Origin: Bacteroidales bacterium
GTDB taxonomy: Bacteria; Bacteroidota; Bacteroidia; Bacteroidales; Lentimicrobiaceae
Length of the DNA stretch: 64,000 nt
Reading direction: 5' to 3'
NCBI GenBank assembly: GCA_016709025.1
Contig: JADJEQ010000001.1
Coordinates: forward strand, 327,782 to 391,781
This document shows, one piece after another, positions 16,721 through 24,675 of this stretch (its first letter is position 1; the number at the start of each line of letters is the position of its first letter). The position numbers and the translations under genes were made by a program. The notes under the pieces were generated by a model. The model had not been told where the DNA came from. It searched no databases and was given only the letters and a program-made list of their open reading frames with translations.

Positions 16721-17049
16721 TGAAAGGAAAGATTCCGGAGTCAATTCTTAAGCGACACAAGCAGGCTTACCGTGCCCCGGTTCACACCAGTTTTATCGGG
16801 CCCGGTGCTCCGGCTTATGTTAAGGAATTGCTGAATGAGTCTACCATCAATAGTTTCGGCTATTTTAATCCTGCCAAAGTTGATAAACTGGTGGAGAAAA
16901 TCGGGCAGAACGGTCAGGTTACCGAAATGGAGAATATGGCTCTTGCCGGGATCATTTCAACCCAGTTGCTGCATCATTTCTTTATTCAGGACAACGTCTT
17001 TGTTTCCCCTGCCGATAAACCGGCAAACATGATCATTATAGAGGAATAG
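16717..17049 (+). CDS. C-terminal part of the asparagine synthase-like protein, in shifted frame
   Basis: 110 residues. KRHKQAYRAPVHTSF, then GYFNPAKVDKLV and ENMALAGIISTQLLHHFF, are the expected ending of asparagine synthase-type proteins, so this is not an independent gene family. It starts at an ATG overlapping the upstream TGA (ATGA), so a separate polypeptide could be made by re-initiation. Equally, slipping back one base on A6 would give a single 658-residue protein. A one-base deletion or sequencing error in the A run is the simplest explanation. Confidence 0.8.
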   Translation: MMKGKIPESILKRHKQAYRAPVHTSFIGPGAPAYVKELLNESTINSFGYFNPAKVDKLVEKIGQNGQVTEMENMALAGIISTQLLHHFFIQDNVFVSPADKPANMIIIEE

Positions 17050-17343
17050 AGGAAGGCTTAATATCAAATTTCTAATTTCTAATTTCTAATTTCCAATTCA
17101 ATGTTGTTAGTTAAGTGAAATGTCTTCGACTCCGCTCAGACTGACAGTCATCCTGAGCGGAGTCGAAGGATACTTTTTCATTTTATTTTTAGATATGAAA
17201 CCTTAACTAAACGACATTGAATTCCAATTTCTAATTTCTCTTATGTAAATCAGGTTGAGATTGAGACTAATATAAACTTGCAGAAATTGATTTAGTAGGT
17301 TCTTAACCTTATCCTCAACCTTAACCTTCTGTCAGGTATTTTG
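17050..17343. other. Intergenic stretch before fabD, with repeats
   Basis: No coding potential. Units of AATTTCT in tandem at about 17068-17090 are followed by the terminal-inverted-repeat element described separately (17095-17223), after which the same AATTTCTAATTTC sequence resumes. The remainder, to the fabD promoter, is unremarkable. Confidence 0.6.
17095..17223. mobile_element. MITE-like element with TTCGACTCCGCTCAG hairpin core
   Basis: Terminal inverted repeats AATTCAATGTTGTTAGTTAAG-like (17095-17115) and complement (17202-17223), with a base or two of indel. In the centre is a perfect 16-bp stem, CTTCGACTCCGCTCAG (17124-17139) with CTGAGCGGAGTCGAAG (17153-17168). The outermost AATT could be a target duplication or part of the repeat. 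Same-sequence host DNA flanks both sides, as after an insertion. Fragments of the core recur at 18306, 34761, 36005 and 44876. Confidence 0.7.
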
Positions 17344-17351
17344 TACCTTTG
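17344..17351 (+). promoter_or_regulatory. Candidate -7 box of fabD
   Basis: TACCTTTG matches TAnnTTTG, 28 nt before the fabD start codon. Confidence 0.5.
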
Positions 17352-17379
17352 TGCCACTATTCACAAAATCAGAAAAAGC

Positions 17380-18255
17380 ATGAAAGCATACGTATTCCCG
17401 GGGCAGGGTGCCCAGTTTGTCGGAATGGGCAAGGACCTCTACGATGGCAATGCCATGGCAAAAGAAATGTTTGAAAAAGCCAATGATATCCTTGGATTTC
17501 GCATTACCGACCTGATGTTTGCCGGCACCGATGAAGATCTCAGACAAACCCGTGTAACCCAGCCTGCGATTTTCCTGCATTCGGTGATCCTGGCCAAAAC
17601 CCTTGGCGAAGGGTTCCAACCCGAAATGACCGCCGGTCACTCGCTGGGTGAATTTTCAGCCCTTGTTGCCGCAGGCGCTTTATCGTTTGAAGACGGGTTA
17701 AAGCTTGTTTACGCCCGTGCTATGGCCATGCAAAAAGCCTGTGAGGCCGAACCATCGACGATGGCCGCCATCATTGGTCTTGACGATGCAAAAGTTGAAG
17801 AAGTGCTTGCAGGCATTGATGAAGTGGTGGTACCCGCCAACTACAACAGCCCCGGCCAGCTGGTGATCAGCGGCTCGATGAAAGGCATTGAAGTGGCCTG
17901 CGAACAGCTGAAAGCAGCAGGCGCTAAGCGGGCATTGCCCCTGAAAGTCGGTGGTGCATTCCATTCACCCCTGATGGAACCGGCCCGTGTTGAACTCGCC
18001 GCAGCCATCAATGCAACCGCTTTCAATGTGCCTGTTTGCCCGGTTTATCAGAATGTTACAGGGAAGCCTTATACCGATCCTGCACAAATCCGTGAAAATC
18101 TGGTGGCGCAGTTAACCGCTCCTGTCCGCTGGACCCAGAGTGTGCAGAACATGGTAGCCGATGGTGGAAATGTTTTCGTGGAAGTCGGCCCGGGAACTGT
18201 TTTACAGGGCCTTGTGAAAAAGATTGCCCCTGAGGTGGAAGCCGCAAGTGCATGA
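17380..18255 (+). CDS. fabD: Malonyl-CoA:ACP transacylase
   Basis: 291 residues from ATG 17380 (MKAYVFPGQG); the longer in-frame reading from 17341 covers the promoter-like box and is rejected. FabD moves malonyl from CoA to ACP for fatty acid elongation. The oxyanion motif YVFPGQGAQFVGMG is at the start, the nucleophile is Ser88 in GHSLGE, and the catalytic His is in GAFHSPLM. It has its own promoter-like box and an insertion element separates it from the amidotransferase, so it is probably a housekeeping gene next to the acyl transfer locus rather than part of it. Confidence 0.96.
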   Translation: MKAYVFPGQGAQFVGMGKDLYDGNAMAKEMFEKANDILGFRITDLMFAGTDEDLRQTRVTQPAIFLHSVILAKTLGEGFQPEMTAGHSLGEFSALVAAGALSFEDGLKLVYARAMAMQKACEAEPSTMAAIIGLDDAKVEEVLAGIDEVVVPANYNSPGQLVISGSMKGIEVACEQLKAAGAKRALPLKVGGAFHSPLMEPARVELAAAINATAFNVPVCPVYQNVTGKPYTDPAQIRENLVAQLTAPVRWTQSVQNMVADGGNVFVEVGPGTVLQGLVKKIAPEVEAASA

Positions 18256-18305
18256 AATAAAAAGTAAAATTGATCAAAAGTGGCTGTCACAAAAGTTGCG
18301 TTAGG

Positions 18306-18321
18306 CTTCGACTCCGCTCAG
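18306..18321 (+). repeat. TTCGACTCCGCTCAG repeat, solo copy
   Basis: CTTCGACTCCGCTCAG identical to the stem of the 17095-17223 element. A degraded partner (TTGAGCGTAGTC) lies about 30 nt downstream. Confidence 0.6.
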
Positions 18322-18451
18322 CCTGACATCTGATAATTAATGTATTGTCATATTGAGCGTAGTCTAAATATGAACAATATCTGGCTTTTGAGATAGCTCT
18401 TTTTTTTACCAGGTTGAGCGATTTTAAGAATAAAATCGCTCAATTTGGATT

Positions 18452-18661
18452 TTATTCCTTCCCGATCATTACTTCGGTAGACTTGATAAACGCTACCACC
18501 TCATCGCCCGGTTGCAGGTTCAGGTCTTCTACACTATCCATGGTAATGACCGAACTCAGGCGGTTTCCACCTCCGATATCGATGATCACTTTAGCGGTTA
18601 CCACACCGGGTTTAACTTCTACGATGGTGCCTTTGATCTGATTGCGCGCGCTGATTTTCAT
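18452..18661 (-). CDS. Molbindin (Mop/TOBE-domain molybdate-binding protein)
   Basis: 69 residues from the ATG whose last base is 18661 (MKISARNQIKGTIVEV); nine extra upstream residues in frame are not typical. One Mop domain: SARNQIKGTIVEVKPG, VTAKVIIDIGGG and the DLNLQPGDEVVAFIKSTEVMIG ending are family hallmarks. Such proteins bind and store molybdate or tungstate in the cytoplasm as oligomers. No modABC transporter or molybdopterin gene is nearby, so it stands alone here. Confidence 0.88.
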   Translation of the reverse strand: MKISARNQIKGTIVEVKPGVVTAKVIIDIGGGNRLSSVITMDSVEDLNLQPGDEVVAFIKSTEVMIGKE

Positions 18662-18813
18662 AACATTGTTCTTATAGCTAATAAACACTTATTCATGGCA
18701 GATGTTGATTGTTGTGAATATTTTTCAGATGAAAAACATTAGCTGGTAAGCAAACGGGATAAATTGAAAGATTCAGGGTCGGGTCCACTCCGAAAACTAA
18801 TTATTTGACACCA

Positions 18814-18831
18814 TCCCGATAGCTATCGGGA
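18814..18831. repeat. Perfect 18-bp palindrome, copy 1
   Basis: TCCCGATAGCTATCGGGA, self-complementary over 18 bp. Further copies at 44679-44694 (16 bp) and 63914-63931. It is intergenic and followed by a degenerate GCCGTCAGGCAGGC segment at about 18897. Confidence 0.8.
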
Positions 18832-18966
18832 CACCAAAACACTAAAACTCACCAATATTAATTTATTGATATGCAATAGTTTGTGAAACACTGACTGCCG
18901 TCAGGCAGGCTGCCTATGACAGGAAGGTTTGGTGTCATATCTTATTTTTTGACTTATCGGAGCGGC

Positions 18967-20938
18967 TCAGAGTTTGCTAATCACAATTTTATCGTTCAAA
19001 ACCTTAATAATTGTATCATGATACGACTTTAAGGTTGTGTACAGTGTTGCCGGGTAAATCACCTTTTTAAAAGCATAGGATGCCTTTGCAGTGATGATAT
19101 TGCTTTCAACTGCGATTGTGTACGAAACCGAAAAATCTTCATTGTCCAGGTTCATTTCAGCAGGAAGATACGAAATTGTGTACCCTTCAGGAATTTTAAC
19201 CTTACTTTCATAGGAATATCCGTATGGATAATTAAAATCCACCGGAATGGTTCTGACGGCATTCTTCATCGGATTATCGGTGATCGGCTGGTTCAGGAAC
19301 GGAGAAATAAAGATCTTGTTGCCTGAATAATTGTTATCGGTAGCCGCAGAAAAACTCACAATATAAGGTGCCTGGTAACTTTTATAATTCAGGCACCGAA
19401 GGTCACTTTCATTCAGGGTATATTTCCTGGCTCTCAGATCCGAAAGAATTTCCTTCAGATCTTCTCCGTACCTTGACTTCAGTTTCCTGGCTTCATAGCC
19501 ATTGGATGTTATCACAACAAGACCTTTTGACTCCATGCCATCGGGTGAAACCTCCATATCGAAAGTAGTCCGGACTTCCGAAGGTTCACTCTGCGACAAA
19601 TCAAGCCAGGTTACCTCGTCTTCCTTTATAACAAGGCCCTTGTCGTTGATGCATTTGGCCGGCAATTTATAGGATGCCAGCAGGGGGTCCGTACCGTCGG
19701 CAAGGTAAATTTTCCCGTTTGACCTTATCCCAATTACAGAATAATTGAAAAAATGACTGTAAGGATAATTGTATTTAATCCTGCCATTGCTACGTGTGCT
19801 CATAATAACAGGGAAAGCATCCAATCCGGCGGCCCTCATCAATCCTACGCCCAGTAAATTGAGATCACCCGAAGTTCCGGTTTTCTTCTTTATCAGGTCC
19901 TGAACAGATCCAGAGGCATATCTGCTTGTTATTCCGTTCCATTGATATCTTTCCTTAATGATTTCGATTACCGCATTGATTTTACCTGCATCTTCCATCA
20001 ATGCAATGGAATCAAGATTTATAATTTTTTCCGCCTGGGATTCAGCACGTTTTACATATTTTCCGAATGAATCATCGGTAAGCAGCTCTTTGATCAATTT
20101 TGGCCAGGTTGTAAGTATCTCAACGGAGCCGCCGGTAATCATGGTATACTTTGAAAGCTGAAAATCTATTTTCGAAATATAATCCTCTTCAGAAGCTATA
20201 AAATCAACTTCCCGGAATGCGGGGATATCTTTTGCCGAAAACTGATACACCATATCCTTAAATTTGACTTGTCCGATTTGCCTTTCAAGTCCTGAAGACA
20301 CAAATTCCTTCTTTTCGATCGATTTCACATTCCCCATCAACAGGTACATGTATTCATAAAATGGAATCATTTTAACTTCGAAACTGCTGAATAAAGTCGG
20401 GATACCGCACTGAAATTTCCAATCCCTGAAGTTCATCAGATAATCCGACCGGAGTGTATAATGGTACTCTATAATAGTACCGGGCTTCACATCAGGCATG
20501 GCTATTTTGTAATTCATCCAGTATTCGTTTTCCCTGACTTCATAATAGTTAGATTTACTCAAAGCTGTCTGAACCAGTTTCCCATCCTTCATATTCCATG
20601 AACCTGCCTCCAGATCGGTAATCTTTTCTTCAATACTACCATGACGATACAAGGGGATTTCGATGTTTGCATAGTTAACACCGGACTCTTTCAGAATTTT
20701 TATCCTTCTGGTTCTTTCATAGATCAATTCAAATCCTTCATCTGTCAAATCGAACCTTGCTTTACCGATATCGAACAAAACAACGGCATCTGCATCCTTA
20801 TCGTAGCTGCAGGATGTTAAACTGATTTCTTCGGCCGATATTTTGCCAAACTTATAGGGATCTGTCTGGGCATTTACAGAAGTATAAGAAATGAAAAAGA
20901 AAGATCAATAATAAAAGATAAAAGAATTTTGTTTTCAT
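18967..20938 (-). pseudogene. DUF3857/transglutaminase-like exported protein with a frameshift in the signal peptide
   Basis: The main frame is open from 20778 down to 18967 (603 residues) and continues upstream without a start codon as SVNAQTDPYKFGKISAEEI. The likely start is the ATG ending at 20938 (MKTKFFYLLLLIF), in the neighbouring frame; moving between frames needs one base skipped in the T-rich signal-peptide region around 20895. The first half is a DUF3857 beta domain, the second a transglutaminase-like fold in which the cysteine motif reads KTGTSGDLNLL, with Ser/Gly where Cys is expected, so probably non-catalytic. Function unknown. Either a recent pseudogene, a sequence error or a phase-variable signal peptide. 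Partner of the gene upstream. Confidence 0.75.
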
Positions 20939-20997
20939 AAGTTTTTACAGTTTGATGAAAGAGATAGCGCCGGCAGCCTCAATTTTGCCGATTTGTT

Positions 20998-22818
20998 TTA
21001 TAAATGAATAAAAATCAGGGTATTTCCCCTGGTAACCGTCCCGGCGTTCAGGATAAATTTCCTTTTAAACAGGATTCCGGTTTCAGAGACGGAATAAGAA
21101 AATTGATAACTGCCAAATTCTGATACTATTTCTTTGTCTTTTGTCAAACCTTCAATTTTATACCCCGGTGGAATGGTAAGCCACAGTGAATCAGACAAGT
21201 TTTGCGGATAGGGAATTTTCATGCTGGTCATCCGTTCACCGGACGATTCAAAGTTGGGAAGATCGACAGGGATCATATGGCATATCAGTGTATTTCCAAA
21301 TGATTTCAGCAGACTATTAGAAGTTCCTTTATAATTCATGCTTACTTTTTGGTATTGCCTGTCAATCGGTATCAACGTGATGCTATCCGGCATAAAGGAA
21401 GGAATGCTGATAATTTTTTCGATCACCCTTACACGCTCAGCATCATCGAGATTCGAATTTACAGACCGGAGATATTCTGCCTGCCGGCCTCCTGTTTCAA
21501 TTTTTAAGTCAATCAATGAAGGCATGTTGGCCAGCAGCCTGATCGTTCCCTTTCTGGTCATGCAAACCTGGTCTTTCGTTAGTGCAGGAATCCTCACCAG
21601 GAAACCTCCCTCTTTCCCTGTTACCAATGCATGACGCCCCTGGATAAAAGTGCCGGTATAGCCAAATGGGTTTTCAGAAGTGCAATCAAGCCAGATTGAA
21701 TCGCCTTCAAAAGGAACCAGAACAATGGCATGATTAAACTGGTTGGATACAAATGAAGTGTTTATATCCTTTTGCTGATCGCCGGCTTTTACCAGAACGT
21801 AATTTGCCGGGATTCCGGCTTCAGTAAGCAGTGCCTTGAAGTAAACTGAGAGCGCTTTACAGTCGCCATAGGCATTGTTTGATACATAGGTAGCCGGATA
21901 TGGTTTAAAACCACCGGTTTCAAGGGTAACATTCACATACCGGGTTCTGTCCTGCACGTAATTGTATAATTTTCTGATAAGTGCTTCTCCGGCAAGTCCT
22001 TCGCTTTTCAGTGCCCTGATGAGATCTTTTTCACTCTGAGGCAACACGTCCAATCCTTTGTTGAGATTATCGATCCAAATCCCGAACTCTTTCCAGTTGC
22101 CGGCACTGCCATCTGTTTCAAAATGAAGCAGAAGCGGCATAATTCTCACAAATGGAAGATGCTCAGTATCATTGGCCTGAAACACTTCCTCTTTGTAATT
22201 ATCTGTAAATGAACATTCATATTCACGTATCAGATAGTCCTTTCCTTTCCTGTAAGTGCAATTCAGCAAACCAGCTGAGTCAATTCTGACCTTGTAAGAT
22301 TCCGGTGCAATGAATGTGAGTGTGGCCCGTCGTGTCGGGATTTCAGTCATCATGACCGGTATCCAGTTACAGATATTCACAAAAGCAGAGCTTTCAATGG
22401 TATACGACCATTTTATCCGGTAAGGATAGACAGAGTTACGGAGGGTAAATTTCTTAACATACTGATCCTCGTAAAGTGAATAATCAGAGATATCGTGCTG
22501 ACTGGTGATTTCACTCCGCGAAAGCTTCCGCACCAGCGTACCATCTGCCGTGTGAAGCGAAGCTTCAAGTGAAACAAGTTTATCGATCCCCGAATAAGGA
22601 ATCCTGATTCTGCTCAGGTAATCTGCCGACCTGTCGTTAATCAGGAGATCGTAAGCATATTTGGTAACCATTTTCCTGTTATCCACTTCTATTTCCCTGG
22701 AAGTATAAATCAGCTCAGCACTGCTGACCATGGCAACAGTTACCCGACCAAAACTCAACGATATCAGAAAATAAAAAAACCAGAAAATCAGGAATCCTGA
22801 ATCAATGCGATACTTCAT
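20998..22818 (-). CDS. DUF3857 and transglutaminase-like protein, triad intact
   Basis: 606 residues. An N-terminal hydrophobic segment (residues 8-31) acts as signal or anchor, then a DUF3857 beta-rich domain, then a transglutaminase/protease-like domain with Cys320 in AYGDCKAL, His in FNHAIVLV and Asp in IWLDCTSENPFG. Proteins of this kind are common in Bacteroidota and exported; a cross-linking, peptidase or purely structural role is not established. Same strand as the related gene 60 nt downstream, in which the Cys is replaced, so this may be an active/inactive pair. Confidence 0.85.
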   Translation of the reverse strand: MKYRIDSGFLIFWFFYFLISLSFGRVTVAMVSSAELIYTSREIEVDNRKMVTKYAYDLLINDRSADYLSRIRIPYSGIDKLVSLEASLHTADGTLVRKLSRSEITSQHDISDYSLYEDQYVKKFTLRNSVYPYRIKWSYTIESSAFVNICNWIPVMMTEIPTRRATLTFIAPESYKVRIDSAGLLNCTYRKGKDYLIREYECSFTDNYKEEVFQANDTEHLPFVRIMPLLLHFETDGSAGNWKEFGIWIDNLNKGLDVLPQSEKDLIRALKSEGLAGEALIRKLYNYVQDRTRYVNVTLETGGFKPYPATYVSNNAYGDCKALSVYFKALLTEAGIPANYVLVKAGDQQKDINTSFVSNQFNHAIVLVPFEGDSIWLDCTSENPFGYTGTFIQGRHALVTGKEGGFLVRIPALTKDQVCMTRKGTIRLLANMPSLIDLKIETGGRQAEYLRSVNSNLDDAERVRVIEKIISIPSFMPDSITLIPIDRQYQKVSMNYKGTSNSLLKSFGNTLICHMIPVDLPNFESSGERMTSMKIPYPQNLSDSLWLTIPPGYKIEGLTKDKEIVSEFGSYQFSYSVSETGILFKRKFILNAGTVTRGNTLIFIHL

Positions 22819-23157
22819 GTTAATAAAATATGTTCACAGTGTAATGAAGTCATCCAATAAGCTTAAAACAGATCAGGTTTTTCAAATCCTATATTCTGAT
22901 AATCGGATTATACAATGAATTACAAATTAAATAATTACAACCCAAATTTGTTCTAAAAATGCATATTTTGTTTCACTTAAATCAATAAATTCAGGTACTT
23001 ATTAATTCGCCAAAACGTTTTAGGCTAAACTGACTACTACAATTGAAAACAGATCATTTCGGCCGGCAGAATTATTCAATAAAAGTACAATCTTTTTATT
23101 TCAAACATGAGCCCGATTTCGTTTAGCCATTTTTGTGAGCAGTGGCGATTCCAGTTT
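22819..23157. other. AT-rich intergenic stretch
   Basis: No open frame of interest and no strong hairpin seen. It should hold the promoter of the minus-strand DUF3857 pair at its left end and the 3' flank of the ATPase gene at its right. Confidence 0.4.
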
Positions 23158-24387
23158 TTAGATTGTTTCAAGCAGCCAATTAAAAACATTTAAGTGCATT
23201 ACCCCGTTTCGGCTTTGTGTAAACGAATCAGTTGTGAGCAAATACTTTGGGTAGTTGTCTTTGATTTTTTCTAATGCCCCAAACTCTCTTTCTACGGTAC
23301 TTTCAATTGTCATTTGCCATGCTACCTGGTAATACTCTATTTCACCTTTTGGGTTTTTACATACAAAGTCCACTTCTGTGTTTCGGGCTTTGCCTGTCCA
23401 TACTTTGTTGCCTCTGCGCACAAGTTCCAGGTAGACAATATTTTCTAAAATATGTCCTCTGTCAGTTATTCGCTCTTTACCAGCCAGAATATTCAGTAAC
23501 CCTGCGTCCACTATATAATATTTTTCCTGGGTTGCCAATTGTTTTTTGCCTTTCAAATCGAAGCGATTTACTTTGTAAAACACAAAACTCTCCACCAAAT
23601 AATCCAGATATTTTTCTACAGTAGTGTGATGTATGTTTTGTTCATCCTGCCTGAGAGTTTTGGAAATATTGCCTGGGGAAAGCGCGTTACCAATATTGGA
23701 AGCCACAAATTTTACAATATTAGCAAAAGCACGTTTATCGTTTATCTGGTGCCGTTGAGTTATGTCTTTTTCTATTATTGTGGTGTAAATGGCTTCCAGA
23801 TATTCGTAAATTTTATCAAAACCGTTTTCACGCAGTTCCACACCTTTGGGTAATGAGGTTTCGTTTACGTAATCAAAAAAAAAGGCTTCGTAATTGAGAT
23901 ATTTGTTGCTCGTGTCAATCTTTCGTGCCATCAAGTATTCTTTGAACGAAAAGGGTAACATAGAGATTTCTATATATCGGCCGCTGAGCAAAGTTGCTAA
24001 TTCGCTACTCAACAAAAATGCATTGGATCCTGTAATGTAAACATCTGAATTTTCGGTTGCAAAAAGCCTGTCCACTAACTTTTCAAAAAGCGGTATGTTT
24101 TGTACTTCGTCCAAAAAAATATAATTGGTTTTATTGGATTGAAATTTTTTCTTTATCTCAAAGTAAATATCGCTCCACGTTTTGTCCAAGTAATTTTCAG
24201 GTAATTCAAAATTGTAAAACTGTATTTGTCGTTTACCGATGCCCTGTTTTAACAAATGCTCATGGTAAATTTCCAGCAATGTGCTTTTACCCGACCTACG
24301 CAAGCCGGTAACGACTTTTATGAGGTCTTTATCTTTGTACGAATTTAGTTTGTCGATGTATTCCTTACGATTCGTGTATTTATCCAT
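23158..24387 (-). CDS. AAA ATPase with DUF4143 (orphan)
   Basis: 409 residues from the ATG ending at 24387; the longer reading begins with TTG. Walker A is GLRRSGKST (residues 28-36), Walker B is NYIFLDEVQNI, and the sensor-like YITGSNAFLL follows. The C-terminal half has the DUF4143 pattern: LDYLVESFVFYKVNRFDLKGK, YYIVDAGL and GHILENIVYLEL, then the nuclease-like EVDFV box. These proteins are abundant in bacteria and archaea, often move horizontally, and have no settled function. Base composition is AT-rich compared with the genes on either side. Confidence 0.9.
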   Translation of the reverse strand: MDKYTNRKEYIDKLNSYKDKDLIKVVTGLRRSGKSTLLEIYHEHLLKQGIGKRQIQFYNFELPENYLDKTWSDIYFEIKKKFQSNKTNYIFLDEVQNIPLFEKLVDRLFATENSDVYITGSNAFLLSSELATLLSGRYIEISMLPFSFKEYLMARKIDTSNKYLNYEAFFFDYVNETSLPKGVELRENGFDKIYEYLEAIYTTIIEKDITQRHQINDKRAFANIVKFVASNIGNALSPGNISKTLRQDEQNIHHTTVEKYLDYLVESFVFYKVNRFDLKGKKQLATQEKYYIVDAGLLNILAGKERITDRGHILENIVYLELVRRGNKVWTGKARNTEVDFVCKNPKGEIEYYQVAWQMTIESTVEREFGALEKIKDNYPKYLLTTDSFTQSRNGVMHLNVFNWLLETI

Positions 24388-24675
24388 CAGGCGAAGATAC
24401 AAATTAAATTATCAAAACTTTCACATTTTGCATGTTTTGATAATTATATTGTGTCATATTTTATAAAAAAATGCTTCCGATATACCAAATAGAATCTGGA
24501 ATTAATTGAATCAAAAGATCGGGTGATTTCAGGTTTTGGCTATCCAAGCAATAGTCAAAATAACAAAACATTCATCTATCACAATCAAAATCCGGATTTA
24601 TCAAAAATATTTAAATCATCTGACCCCGGTTGAAATATTGTTTGTGTAACTTTATGCGTTTTCAGGCTATAGAAG

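Noticed and set aside
16717..17049. Separate small hypothetical gene after the amidotransferase
   Set aside because: Its sequence is the conserved C-terminus of asparagine synthase-type proteins, so it is treated as part of a split gene.
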